Below, one piece after another: positions 24,841-33,654 of a DNA stretch of 37,759 bases (positions within the stretch are counted from its first letter, which is position 1; every line of letters starts with the position of its first letter). Source of the DNA: Shewanella saliphila (GTDB lineage: Bacteria; Pseudomonadota; Gammaproteobacteria; Enterobacterales; Shewanellaceae); NCBI RefSeq assembly GCF_014648295.1, contig NZ_BMQV01000044.1, positions 992 to 38,750 of the forward strand. Reading direction: 5' to 3'. The translations under genes were made by a program, and so were the position numbers. The notes under the pieces are model-generated. The model saw only the letters and a list, made by a program, of their open reading frames with translations. It had not been told where the DNA came from and searched no databases.

Positions 24841-25584
24841 ATGAAAAAACAAGATACTATTTTTGGCATTCATGCCGTTCAAGCCTTATTAGCAAATAGC
24901 CCAGAGCGTGTTATTGAGTTGTGGTTATTGCAAGGCCGTGATGATGAACGTTTAATGCCATTAATTAAAACCGCTTCAGAGTTTGGTACTACCTTGCAGC
25001 GTGCAGCGCGTAAAGTGTTGGATGAAAAAGCCGGTAGTTCTCAGCATCAAGGTATTGTTGCCCGCGTAAAAGCGGCTAAACCATTAACTGAAAATGATTT
25101 AGATGCACTATTAGACAAAACTGCCGTACCATTTTTGCTTATTTTAGATGGCGTGACCGACCCACATAATTTAGGTGCTTGCCTACGTAATGCCGATGCA
25201 GCGGGCGTGCACGCTATCATTGTGCCAAAAGATAACTCAGTGGGATTAACCTCAACTGTGAGCAAAGTGGCTTGTGGCGCAGCAGAAACCATTCCGCTGT
25301 TTCAAGTGACTAACCTGGCGCGTACTATGCGCCATTTACAAGATAAAGGTGTGTGGATTGTTGGTACTGCAGGCGAAGCCGATGGCAATGTATATCAAGC
25401 TGATTTAACAGGTCCATTAGCGATTGCTATGGGCGCAGAAGACAAAGGCTTGCGTCGTTTATCTCGTGAAAGTTGTGACTCGCTTATTTCTATTCCGATG
25501 GCGGGTAGTGTGTCGAGCTTAAATGTGTCAGTGGCGACCGGTATTTGTTTATTTGAAGCGGTTAGGCAGCGTTTAGGCGCTTAG
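24841..25584 (+). CDS. rlmB: 23S rRNA (guanosine-2'-O)-methyltransferase RlmB
   Basis: A 247-residue SpoU/TrmH-family enzyme with an N-terminal substrate-binding domain (FGIHAVQALL) and a C-terminal trefoil-knot domain: LDGVTDPHNLGACLRNADAA (motif 1), AMGAEDKGLRR (motif 2) and IPMAGSVSSLNVSVATGICL (motif 3). It methylates G2251 of 23S rRNA (E. coli numbering). It starts four bases after the rnr stop, as in E. coli, so the two are one operon. Confidence 0.97.
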   Translation: MKKQDTIFGIHAVQALLANSPERVIELWLLQGRDDERLMPLIKTASEFGTTLQRAARKVLDEKAGSSQHQGIVARVKAAKPLTENDLDALLDKTAVPFLLILDGVTDPHNLGACLRNADAAGVHAIIVPKDNSVGLTSTVSKVACGAAETIPLFQVTNLARTMRHLQDKGVWIVGTAGEADGNVYQADLTGPLAIAMGAEDKGLRRLSRESCDSLISIPMAGSVSSLNVSVATGICLFEAVRQRLGA

Positions 25585-25653
25585 TTCCTGAGTTACAGCA
25601 CCTAATTCGCTTAACCGTTAACGAGTTGAGTTGTTAGTGATAGTAAGATGATA

Positions 25654-25686
25654 AAAAACGGCGATAATGTGATTATCGCCGTTTTT
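25654..25686. terminator. Bidirectional terminator between rlmB and the MFS gene
   Basis: Perfect 15-bp arms (AAAAACGGCGATAAT and ATTATCGCCGTTTTT) around a three-base loop, between convergent genes; T tracts on both strands. Confidence 0.93.
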
Positions 25687-25696
25687 GTTTTAGCGG

Positions 25697-27127
25697 TTAG
25701 CGCCGACTCATTTCATTATCGACGTCTTCATCGTCAATATCATCATCTTCAGAGTCATCTTCAGTAATATTGGCATAAGCTGCGTTGTAATCAGCTTGTC
25801 CTTCAACGCCCTCTGTATCGTCAGTTTCTTCTTCAATTTCATCATCGAGACGATCAAAGGCATCATCAGCTGGATAAATCATTTGCTCATTTACCATCTC
25901 AATATCGACACGAGGGTCAAGTGATGCGGCTAATGGTGAGCTGACTAAGTCACCACCCGCCATCACATAATCGCCAGTAGAGAATTGTTCTGCTTTTTGG
26001 CGTCGATTAACCCAGATGAGCCTAGCGAGTAACGTAAATGAGCAAATGGCCATAAAGCCGTAAAGCATTTGATCGCCCATTGCTTGCATTAAAGCCGAGG
26101 CAATAAGAGGACCAATACTCGCACCAACCCCAAAAGTCACTAGAATGGTTGCAGATAACCCAACACGCTCATGTTGTTCAACACGAGAGTTAGCCAGTGC
26201 AGTGGCCAGCGGATATAAGGTAAACGCTAAAATACCAAATAAGCTGGTGAGTATTAACGAATAAACAGAGTGAAAAGGGATGATGGTGATGAATAATACC
26301 AACACACCTAATAAAGCAGAGTTTATTCTGATCAGTACGCTGCGCGAAATAATGTCAGACAATTTACCCATTGGCCATTGCGCCAGTAATCCCGCACAAA
26401 TGGTACAGGTCATGTATAACGCGACATGTTCAGGATCAATGCCTTTAGCGGTGGCATATGAAGGGGCTAAACCATAAAAACACCCGACGATCATACTGCC
26501 AAAAGCAATGGTTGACAGGGCCTGAGGTGCACGCTGCCAAAAGTGGCCCATTTTAAGTGGTGCTGGAGTCAGTGGTTCCGGGTGAATTCGGCGTGTGATG
26601 GCAATGGGCACGATACACAATGCAAAACAAATGGCGATTAACAGTAGCGGCTCAATACCCAGGTCAGGATATAAACTAATTGCTCCCTGACCCGCCATTA
26701 ACCCAAGATAAGAGACAATCATATAACTGGCAAATACGGTGCCACGTTGATTGGTTTCTGCTTGCTCGTTTAGCCAGCTTTCGAGCACCATATATTGGCA
26801 CATCATGCCCATACCAACAGCAAGTCGCAGTATTAACCAGACGGTTAAATTATCAATCAGTGCGTGGCCTAATGCCGAGGCGGTAACAATGCCCGCACAA
26901 GCAACAAAAGCACGAATGTGACCGACTTGTGCAATCAGTTTATGACCTACTTTAGAACCGCAAACCAGGCCAATATAGTAGGCCGACATCATGCCGCCGA
27001 TCCATATTTGTGGCACGTCCATATTCGTTAGGCTTAAGCCTAGATAGGTCGTGAGAAGACCTGCGGCTAGCACCATCAAAAAGGTGGTGCCATATAAGGA
27101 TGCAAAACTGCGTAGCGGGCTGTCCAT
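25697..27127 (-). CDS. MFS transporter (YcaD-like) with acidic C-terminal tail
   Basis: A 476-residue protein with twelve predicted membrane segments in the first 385 residues. It resembles the YcaD/UMF-type branch of MFS permeases (MSAYYIGLVCGSKVG, MVLESWLNEQA, QWPMGKLSD). The last 90 or so residues are soluble and very acidic (stretches such as DDDIDDEDVD), absent from E. coli YcaD (382). The substrate is unknown. It stands on the minus strand, convergent with rlmB, with a DUF481 gene upstream on the same strand 75 bases away. Confidence 0.88.
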   Translation of the reverse strand: MDSPLRSFASLYGTTFLMVLAAGLLTTYLGLSLTNMDVPQIWIGGMMSAYYIGLVCGSKVGHKLIAQVGHIRAFVACAGIVTASALGHALIDNLTVWLILRLAVGMGMMCQYMVLESWLNEQAETNQRGTVFASYMIVSYLGLMAGQGAISLYPDLGIEPLLLIAICFALCIVPIAITRRIHPEPLTPAPLKMGHFWQRAPQALSTIAFGSMIVGCFYGLAPSYATAKGIDPEHVALYMTCTICAGLLAQWPMGKLSDIISRSVLIRINSALLGVLVLFITIIPFHSVYSLILTSLFGILAFTLYPLATALANSRVEQHERVGLSATILVTFGVGASIGPLIASALMQAMGDQMLYGFMAICSFTLLARLIWVNRRQKAEQFSTGDYVMAGGDLVSSPLAASLDPRVDIEMVNEQMIYPADDAFDRLDDEIEEETDDTEGVEGQADYNAAYANITEDDSEDDDIDDEDVDNEMSRR

Positions 27128-27202
27128 AACTGAGCCTCTAAAAGTTCAGTAAAGCTTATTATTTATTGAAAGAATGACATGTTTCGCATCATTCTCGTTA
27201 AA

Positions 27203-27955
27203 TTATTGAAAGGTATACAACAAGTTAAACGTAGTGACTGTGTCAGTTTTTTTACTGTCTTCTGGCACCACTTCGGTGTACTTGACGTTCATGCCTATTT
27301 TAAATGCCCAGTCTTGAATAAAGGTATTCTTATAGCTCATATCAAGGGTTAAAGTGTTATTTTCTAAGCCAGTCTCGGCGGTTACGTCAGCATTAAAGCT
27401 GGTGTATTCCTGCAATTTAACGCTGTATTTAGCCGCGGTACGCAGAATAACATCACGGTTATCGTCAGGATTAGGTTCGGTAGTACTTGCCTGAGGTTGG
27501 TCATAACGATAACCCGGGCCGGCTTCAAGGCTCAGCTTGGTGGTATAGTTTTTAATTAAGTCAAAACCATAACCGGTAGAGATGGTACTAATACGGGTGT
27601 ATGAACCGTATTCGTCCCAAGTAAATTCGCCACGGCCAAATACATAACCACTGTCTAATTTATAGTTTGACTGTATATATAGCTCATATTTCTCTGAGGT
27701 TGACTCGCTGCCATCTGCCGCGTAATAGGCTTTTAAAGTGGCTTCTTGTTTTGTTTTTAATGAGTCATAGGTCAGGTAAGTACGGCCGTTAAAGTTTTTT
27801 GTTTCGTTATTACCGCTATTTAATTGCAGGCCAGCCTCGACTTCAGCATTAAAACTGGTTTCTGGTTCTTGGTACTCAGGCGGAACCAATGCCCATGCTG
27901 GAGTGGATAATAAGAAGAGGCAGCAGGTGAGAGCGGTTTTATTTATTGTCATCAT
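27203..27955 (-). CDS. DUF481 outer-membrane beta-barrel protein
   Basis: A 250-residue protein with a signal peptide (about 1-22, ending AWA), followed by alternating amphipathic beta strands and ending in an aromatic residue region (FNLLYTFQ), typical of an outer-membrane barrel. The pattern FNAEVEAGLQLNSGN, then YELYIQSNYKLD and YGFDLIKNYTTKLSLEAGPG, fits DUF481 (YdiY-like, salt-induced). The function is not established. The start is one of two adjacent ATGs. Confidence 0.85.
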   Translation of the reverse strand: MMTINKTALTCCLFLLSTPAWALVPPEYQEPETSFNAEVEAGLQLNSGNNETKNFNGRTYLTYDSLKTKQEATLKAYYAADGSESTSEKYELYIQSNYKLDSGYVFGRGEFTWDEYGSYTRISTISTGYGFDLIKNYTTKLSLEAGPGYRYDQPQASTTEPNPDDNRDVILRTAAKYSVKLQEYTSFNADVTAETGLENNTLTLDMSYKNTFIQDWAFKIGMNVKYTEVVPEDSKKTDTVTTFNLLYTFQ

Positions 27956-28047
27956 TAAATGGCTTTATTCTGTGATGGCGTAAACGCAGGGTTTTTAACT
28001 GCCGACATCATACCTGCAATCAAGTTTGCTGAAAAGAGAGTTATTGC

Positions 28048-28076
28048 TTGAGTTTCGGTCTAGGTTTATGTATTAT
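28048..28076 (+). promoter_or_regulatory. Sigma-70 promoter of the rpsF operon
   Basis: TTGAGT and TATTAT are separated by 17 bases and followed by a GC-rich discriminator (CGCGCGC), as in growth-rate-controlled ribosomal promoters. Confidence 0.65.
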
Positions 28077-28107
28077 CGCGCGCTCAAATCAGTCACTTTA
28101 ATTCGTT

Positions 28108-28162
28108 CCTTGCCTCCACATTGGTCTGACTGAGCCAGAAAAGAGGCTACTTAACCGTAAGG
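28108..28162 (+). promoter_or_regulatory. S6:S18 ribosomal leader
   Basis: CCTTGCCTC (28108-28116) pairs with GAGGC (28143-28147) and, beyond a 3'-side internal loop containing CCG (28155-28157), with AAGG (28159-28162). This is the layout of the known leader that binds the S6:S18 complex through a CCG motif. AAGG is also next to the rpsF ribosome binding site, so pairing would hide it. Confidence 0.75.
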
Positions 28163-28170
28163 AGCAATAA

Positions 28171-28563
28171 ATGCGTCATTACGAAATCGTATTTATGGTT
28201 CACCCAGATCAAAGTGAACAAGTCCCAGGTATGATTGAACGTTACACCGGTATTATTACCGCTGCTAACGGTACAGTACACCGTTTAGAAGATTGGGGCC
28301 GTCGTCAATTGGCTTACCCAATCCAAGACCTACATAAAGCTCACTATGTTCTTATGAACGTAGAAGGTTCTGCAGAGTCTATCGAAGAGTTAGAAACAGC
28401 TTTCCGTTTCAACGACGCTGTTCTGCGTAACATGGTAATGCGCACTAAAGTTGCCGTTACTGAAGCTTCACCTATGGCTAAAGCAAGAGACGAACGTGAT
28501 TCACGTCGTACTTCTACTGATGACCGTAGCACTGAAGAAAGCGCTGAAGAAAACGCTGAATAA
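28171..28563 (+). CDS. rpsF: Small-subunit ribosomal protein bS6
   Basis: A 130-residue S6 beginning MRHYEIVFMVHPDQSEQVPG, with the acidic C-terminal tail that is modified with extra Glu by RimK in E. coli (here ending ESAEENAE). It binds S18 in the 30S platform and heads the S6-PriB-S18-L9 operon. AGGAG precedes the ATG. Confidence 0.98.
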   Translation: MRHYEIVFMVHPDQSEQVPGMIERYTGIITAANGTVHRLEDWGRRQLAYPIQDLHKAHYVLMNVEGSAESIEELETAFRFNDAVLRNMVMRTKVAVTEASPMAKARDERDSRRTSTDDRSTEESAEENAE

Positions 28564-28571
28564 TTTACTCT

Positions 28572-28874
28572 GTGAATAACCACTTAACTTTGTTTGGCAC
28601 GGTCACCCGCACTAAACGATTAAATAGCCCTAGCGGGATAAACCATACGGTTATTACGGTAGAGCATAAATCACAGCGTTATGAAGCAGAGTTATTACGA
28701 AACGTATACTGCATTATTCAAGTGATATTAAGTGGGCCACGCTTTAATAGCGTTACAGATAAATTACAAGCAGGTGTGCAAGTTGAAGTAGAAGGGTTTC
28801 TTTCACTACAACAAGGACGAAATGGTCAAAACCGTTTAGTTTTGCATGCTGAAAATGTCGAATTGAAAACTTAG
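28572..28874 (+). CDS. priB: Primosomal replication protein N (PriB)
   Basis: A 100-residue single-strand DNA-binding OB-fold protein (NNHLTLFGTVTRTKRLNSPS; HTVITVEHKSQRYEAE). PriB bridges PriA and DnaT during restart of stalled forks. It begins with GTG eight bases after rpsF and lies before rpsR, the usual place. The length equals that of E. coli PriB (104) within a few residues. Confidence 0.93.
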   Translation: MNNHLTLFGTVTRTKRLNSPSGINHTVITVEHKSQRYEAELLRNVYCIIQVILSGPRFNSVTDKLQAGVQVEVEGFLSLQQGRNGQNRLVLHAENVELKT

Positions 28875-28886
28875 GAGACTGTCAAA

Positions 28887-29114
28887 ATGGCACGTTATTT
28901 CCGTCGTCGCAAGTTCTGCCGTTTCACCGCTGAAGGTGTTGCAGAGATTGATTACAAAGATATCGTTACTTTAAAGAACTACATCACTGAAAGCGGCAAG
29001 ATTGTTCCTAGCCGTATCACTGGTACTAGTGCTAAATACCAACGCCAACTAGCTCGCGCTATCAAGCGTGCTCGTTATCTTTCTCTACTGCCATATACTG
29101 ATTTACATCAGTAA
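28887..29114 (+). CDS. rpsR: Small-subunit ribosomal protein bS18
   Basis: A 75-residue S18, same length as E. coli: MARYFRRRKFCRFTAEGV, with KNYITESGKIVPSRITGTSA and the basic end. It forms the heterodimer with S6 that is thought to bind the operon leader. GGAG lies before the ATG. Confidence 0.98.
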   Translation: MARYFRRRKFCRFTAEGVAEIDYKDIVTLKNYITESGKIVPSRITGTSAKYQRQLARAIKRARYLSLLPYTDLHQ

Positions 29115-29156
29115 TATTGCAGTATTAATTCCTAATCGAATAAAGAGGATTTGATA

Positions 29157-29609
29157 ATGAACGTTATTCTGCTAGATAAAGTTGCAAACTTAGGTGGCTT
29201 AGGCGATCAAGTTTCTGTTAAAGCTGGTTATGCTCGTAACTTCCTTTTACCATACGGTAAAGCAGTTGTAGCAAACGCAGCAAACACTGAAGTATTTGAA
29301 GCTCGTCGTGCTGAATTAGAAGCTAAATTAGCTGCTGAATTAGCTACTGCGACAGCTCGTGCTGAAAAATTAGCTGCATTAGAATCAGTTGTTATTGCTT
29401 CTAAAGCAGGTGATGAAGGTAAATTATTCGGTTCAGTTGGCAACCGTGACATCGCTGATGCAGTTACTGCAGCAGGCGTTGAACTTGCTAAAGCTGAAGT
29501 ACGTTTACCTTTAGGTGCTTTACGCACTACTGGTGACTTCGAAGTTGAAGTACAAGTACACACTGAAGTTAAAGCTGTAGTTAAAGTGTCTGTTGTTGCA
29601 GAAGCTTAA
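29157..29609 (+). CDS. rplI: Large-subunit ribosomal protein bL9
   Basis: A 150-residue L9 with the N-terminal domain MNVILLDKVANLGGLGDQV, a long central helix (about 40-75) and the C-terminal RNA-binding domain. The ATG at 29157 gives the family start; the frame opens two codons earlier at TTG. It is the last gene of the operon, followed by a strong terminator. Confidence 0.98.
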   Translation: MNVILLDKVANLGGLGDQVSVKAGYARNFLLPYGKAVVANAANTEVFEARRAELEAKLAAELATATARAEKLAALESVVIASKAGDEGKLFGSVGNRDIADAVTAAGVELAKAEVRLPLGALRTTGDFEVEVQVHTEVKAVVKVSVVAEA

Positions 29610-29623
29610 TTACCTTTAGCGTC

Positions 29624-29655
29624 AAAAAAACACCGCCTCAGGGCGGTGTTTTTTT
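29624..29655 (+). terminator. rplI terminator
   Basis: AAAAAACACCGCC, loop TCAG, GGCGGTGTTTTTTT: a strong stem with T tract 14 bases after the stop. Confidence 0.93.
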
Positions 29656-29700
29656 ATGGGTGACTTTTACAGCGCCACTTTCCTGCTTGGTATTTAGAAC

Positions 29701-29735
29701 AAGAGGTATAGTGGCAGGACGCCACTATACCTCTT
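29701..29735. repeat. Perfect 15-bp hairpin between rplI and the S46 peptidase
   Basis: Arms AAGAGGTATAGTGGC and GCCACTATACCTCTT around loop AGGAC. There is no T tract, so it is not a standard terminator. It might be a rho-dependent stop, an mRNA-stabilising 3' structure for the S46 gene, or the end of a small element. Confidence 0.6.
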
Positions 29736-29748
29736 AGCTTGTAGCTGA

Positions 29749-29766
29749 TTATCCCGAGCTCAGGTT
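29749..29766. repeat. Solo copy of the murA MITE end
   Basis: TTATCCCGAGCTCAGGTT matches the right end of the element after murA at 17 of 18 positions. No facing end is recognised nearby, so it may be a relic. It abuts the stop codon of the S46 peptidase, as the murA copy abuts the murA stop. Confidence 0.6.
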
Positions 29767-29768
29767 GA

Positions 29769-31994
29769 TTAGTTAGTACTGACCTGCGACGCTTTTTGTT
29801 GCGAGGCTTGGTCTAATTTCAATTCTTTTATCAAATTGTCAGCGTGATCCACTTTGTCCATCATCCACAGTATGTAACGTATATCAACGTGGATAGCACG
29901 GGTAATGGTCGGATTAAAGAACCAGTCTTTAGTGATCGCTTCGTAAGTTGAGTCAAAGTTTAAGCCGACTAACTCGCCTTGACCATTAAATACTGGCGAG
30001 CCAGAGTTACCACCGGTAGTATCTGCGCTTGATAAAAAGTTCACTGGGACTGAGTTAAAGTTAGCAGGCTTATCTAAACAAGACATAAATTGACAGTTGC
30101 TTTGCTGCTGATAAACCGATGTGACACGGTGTTTTCCAAGATCGCCAGATTTAATCGCGGCCAATAATTTTGCCGGTACATTAAAAGGCTCTTTGCCTGT
30201 GTGTTTAGCCAACAGACCTTCTAGGCGAGTAAAAGGTTGTTTATACATGGCATCTTTAGATTTATATCCATCAACCATGCCGTAAGTGATACGCAATGTG
30301 CGATTGGCGTCTGGGTATACTGGCCAATTATTGGATTTGTAATAATCAATAATTGCCTTCATATACTCAGGGCGCACAGACGACAGTTTACCTTCGAGCA
30401 ATTTCTCACTCTTTTCTAATGCCATATTAGTGTCATGGATAGCCACTGCTAAGCGAATAAATGGGTCTTCGCTGGTTTCAAACTCAACGGCTTCTTTGTC
30501 CATCCATGCGAGACGTTTTGTCTGGTCTGTTAGTTCTGTAAGAGCATATAAACCTTCAACTTTTGACTCTAACTCTTCAAAGTTTTCAGATATACTCAAC
30601 GCGTTGTCAAACACTTCATTTCTAACGGGTTGTCTGACATATGCTTGAAGATCTTGCAGCCATAAAGTTTTGTCTACTGCAGGGGCAAAACGGCTATCAA
30701 TGCGTTTTAAATCTGCTTTAAACAGTTTCATATCACGTTGTTGATATCCCGACTCACGTTCATCATTTGGCTTTTGTTTTTCTTTTGCTAATCGGTACAG
30801 CTTGCTTGCGGCGGTGAGCATTTCACTTGAGAGAGCATTTTTATACAAGTAGTGGGTTTGCATTTGCTGATGTTGTTCGGTGAGCAAAGCTTCAAGCTCG
30901 CTGATCAGCTTTTGATTAGCATTAGGGTCTTGCTTTAACCACGCTAAAAAGTCGTTTTCACGTTGTTGTTTAATGCCGACAATGTCAGTTGCATTAAAGC
31001 CATCTAGCAGACCATTAAGCTTTTTCATGCGGTTGGCCAATGAGGCCATAGTACCGGCATATTTTATGGCTATATCCTTATCGACATCGCCCATTAAGGT
31101 GATGGTGTCAATTTGTAACTGGTAGCGCTCGGCAAACGTGGGGTATAGCCAATCACTGGCAAATTGTAATTCGCTGGTTAAGTTATAGCGGCTTGTGGCG
31201 CCAGGGTAACCGGCAACAAAAATACCGTCACCCGCTTTGACGCCATTAGGGTTAATGGTTAAATAGCTTTTAGGTTGATATGGCACATTATCTTCGTTAA
31301 AGGTGGCAGGCTTACCATCCTTACCCACATAAGCCCGCAAAAAGGTAAAGTCACCTGAATGACGAGGATATTCATAATTATCGATGTCACCGCCAAATCC
31401 ACCGACGGTTTCTGGTGGCGCGTAAACTAGACGTACGTCGCGGATAATTAATTGTTTAGTGAGGTAATATTCAAGGCCATGGTGAAAGCTGTCTACATGG
31501 CAGCGGTAGTTACTGTCGATTTCACACTCTTTAATTAGCGCTTTGCTATTAGCTTGAATTGCCTCAAAGCGTGCAAGAGGTTCGTCTGTTAGGTTTGTCA
31601 GTACCTTGTCGGTAACGTCAGTCACCTTTTCGGTAATGTATAAGCGTTCATTGGGGCCCGCTGAGGGCTCTTCAGCTTGAGTGTTTGCGAGGAAGCCATC
31701 GGCTAAATAATTGTGCTCTTTTTTGCTGTTATATTGGATACCACGGTAGGCACAATGATGGTTTGTGACAACTAAGCCTTGGGGCGATACAAAACTGGCG
31801 GTACAATAGCCCAGACTGACAACGGCATTCATTGGGTACTGACCTAAGTCGGCAAGTTGCGATGCGGGAATATCAATGCCGCGTTGTTGTAATTTGTCGG
31901 CAATAGATAGCATTTGGTATGGCTGCCATTGGCCTTCATCAGCATGGGCGAAATGAGATGTCAGCACTAATGCTGCAACAAGTGCAATACGCAT
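29769..31994 (-). CDS. S46-family dipeptidyl peptidase (DPP7/DPP11-like)
   Basis: A 741-residue exported serine peptidase with a signal peptide (about 1-18, ending AHA). The catalytic His is in VVTNHHCAY (His79 or 80), the Asp in the GGDIDNYEYP segment and the Ser is Ser664 in TGGNSGSPV. The middle is a helical lid. S46 enzymes remove dipeptides from peptide N-termini in the periplasm, supplying amino acids to organisms that live on protein. At the P1-specificity position (18 residues after Ser) this protein has Ser682, where DPP7 has Gly and DPP11 has Arg, so the preference cannot be read directly. It is divergent from dnaB. Confidence 0.93.
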   Translation of the reverse strand: MRIALVAALVLTSHFAHADEGQWQPYQMLSIADKLQQRGIDIPASQLADLGQYPMNAVVSLGYCTASFVSPQGLVVTNHHCAYRGIQYNSKKEHNYLADGFLANTQAEEPSAGPNERLYITEKVTDVTDKVLTNLTDEPLARFEAIQANSKALIKECEIDSNYRCHVDSFHHGLEYYLTKQLIIRDVRLVYAPPETVGGFGGDIDNYEYPRHSGDFTFLRAYVGKDGKPATFNEDNVPYQPKSYLTINPNGVKAGDGIFVAGYPGATSRYNLTSELQFASDWLYPTFAERYQLQIDTITLMGDVDKDIAIKYAGTMASLANRMKKLNGLLDGFNATDIVGIKQQRENDFLAWLKQDPNANQKLISELEALLTEQHQQMQTHYLYKNALSSEMLTAASKLYRLAKEKQKPNDERESGYQQRDMKLFKADLKRIDSRFAPAVDKTLWLQDLQAYVRQPVRNEVFDNALSISENFEELESKVEGLYALTELTDQTKRLAWMDKEAVEFETSEDPFIRLAVAIHDTNMALEKSEKLLEGKLSSVRPEYMKAIIDYYKSNNWPVYPDANRTLRITYGMVDGYKSKDAMYKQPFTRLEGLLAKHTGKEPFNVPAKLLAAIKSGDLGKHRVTSVYQQQSNCQFMSCLDKPANFNSVPVNFLSSADTTGGNSGSPVFNGQGELVGLNFDSTYEAITKDWFFNPTITRAIHVDIRYILWMMDKVDHADNLIKELKLDQASQQKASQVSTN

Positions 31995-32124
31995 GTATTT
32001 TCCTTAAAATTATTAATTTATAACCGTTGACTGAGGCGTCATTTTGATTCTAAATGACTGCGAATTATGCTTAGTCTCGGTGTTATACCATATTTTGTAA
32101 AGTCGTTGTAAATTGGGAGTGTTA

Positions 32125-33531
32125 ATGTCACAACAAGGTGCTTTTAAAGCCAGAAATAGGCAAAAGGATGCAGAAGTTAATGCATTAAAATTGCCACCCC
32201 ATTCTATTGAAGCTGAGCAATCCGTTTTGGGTGGCTTAATGCTCGATGCAGAAGCGTGGGACCGTGTTTCTGAAGCGGTTGTGCCAGAAGATTTTTATTC
32301 TCGTTCACATCGAATGATTTATGCTGCAATGCAAAAGTTGATGGAATCAGGCCAGCCGCTTGATTTAATTACCGTCTCTGAGCAACTTGAAATTGAAGAT
32401 CAACTAGAAGATGCTGGCGGCTTTGCGTACCTAGGTGAAATAGCTAAAAACACACCCAGTGCCGGTAATATTTTATCTTATGCCGATATTGTGCGTGAGC
32501 GTGCTGTTGTACGTGACATGATTGGCGTTGCCCATGAAATCGCCGATGCAGGTTATAACCCTGAGGGTCGCGATTCGAGCGCCTTACTCGATTTAGCTGA
32601 AACCAAAGTATTTAAAATTGCCGAGATGCGTGCCAATGCCAATGAAGGCCCGGAAAACATCAAAAGCATTCTTGAAAAAACCGTCGATAAAATCGAGCAA
32701 CTTTACAATAATCCCCACAATGGTGTGACGGGTGTATCAAGCGGATTTGGCGATCTTGATAAAATGACTGCCGGTTTTCAGTCGGGTGATTTAATTATTG
32801 TGGCAGCTCGTCCATCTATGGGTAAAACCACCTTTGCGATGAACTTGTGCGAACAAGCGGCGATGAATGAAGACAAGCCAGTGCTTATTTTCAGTCTCGA
32901 GATGCCGTCAGAACAAATTATGATGCGTATGTTGGCCTCGCTTGGCCGCGTCGATCAAACCAAAATCCGTACCGGTCAGCTAGATGATGAGGATTGGGCA
33001 CGTGTTTCATCAACCATGGGTATTATGCTTGAGCAAGGCAAGATGTACATTGATGATGGTTCAGGCTTAACCCCAACCGAAGTGCGCAGCCGTGCCAGGC
33101 GTATTGCCCGTGAGCATGGGGGCTTGTCGATGATTATGATCGATTACTTGCAGTTAATGCAGGTACCCTCGTTAAAAGATAACCGTACCTTGGAGATTTC
33201 AGAGATCTCGCGCTCATTAAAAGCCTTAGCAAAAGAGCTCGAAATTCCGGTTATTGCGCTATCACAGCTTAACCGCTCGCTAGAGCAACGTGCTGATAAA
33301 CGCCCAGTTAACTCAGACTTGCGTGAATCAGGTGCGATTGAGCAGGATGCTGATTTAATTATGTTTATTTATCGTGACGAAGTGTATAACGACAATTCTG
33401 AAGATAAAGGTACTGCTGAAATCATCATCGGTAAACAACGTAACGGCCCAATTGGTCGTGTGCGTTTGGTATTCCAGGGGCAATTTTCACGTTTCGATAA
33501 CTATGCTGGGCCACAGTTTGAAGAAGATTAA
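32125..33531 (+). CDS. dnaB: Replicative DNA helicase
   Basis: A 468-residue DnaB (E. coli 471). An N-terminal helical domain (PPHSIEAEQSVLGGLM) is followed by a linker and a RecA-like domain with Walker A ARPSMGKTTFA (near 235), Walker B MIMIDYLQLM (near 343) and the DnaB motif SQLNRSLEQR. The hexamer unwinds the fork ahead of the polymerase. The ATG at 32125 has GGGAG upstream; a TTG four codons earlier is unlikely. No intein is present. alr follows after 123 bases. Confidence 0.97.
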   Translation: MSQQGAFKARNRQKDAEVNALKLPPHSIEAEQSVLGGLMLDAEAWDRVSEAVVPEDFYSRSHRMIYAAMQKLMESGQPLDLITVSEQLEIEDQLEDAGGFAYLGEIAKNTPSAGNILSYADIVRERAVVRDMIGVAHEIADAGYNPEGRDSSALLDLAETKVFKIAEMRANANEGPENIKSILEKTVDKIEQLYNNPHNGVTGVSSGFGDLDKMTAGFQSGDLIIVAARPSMGKTTFAMNLCEQAAMNEDKPVLIFSLEMPSEQIMMRMLASLGRVDQTKIRTGQLDDEDWARVSSTMGIMLEQGKMYIDDGSGLTPTEVRSRARRIAREHGGLSMIMIDYLQLMQVPSLKDNRTLEISEISRSLKALAKELEIPVIALSQLNRSLEQRADKRPVNSDLRESGAIEQDADLIMFIYRDEVYNDNSEDKGTAEIIIGKQRNGPIGRVRLVFQGQFSRFDNYAGPQFEED

Positions 33532-33654
33532 TCATTGATTACATAATATTTATTTATAATTTTAGGTTGTTTATGATCTTTAGCCGGTGAGAGATAAGTT
33601 AGTTTTTTACCGGCAAAATGCGTTATGTTTTTATTGTTTAATTAAGGCAGTCTA

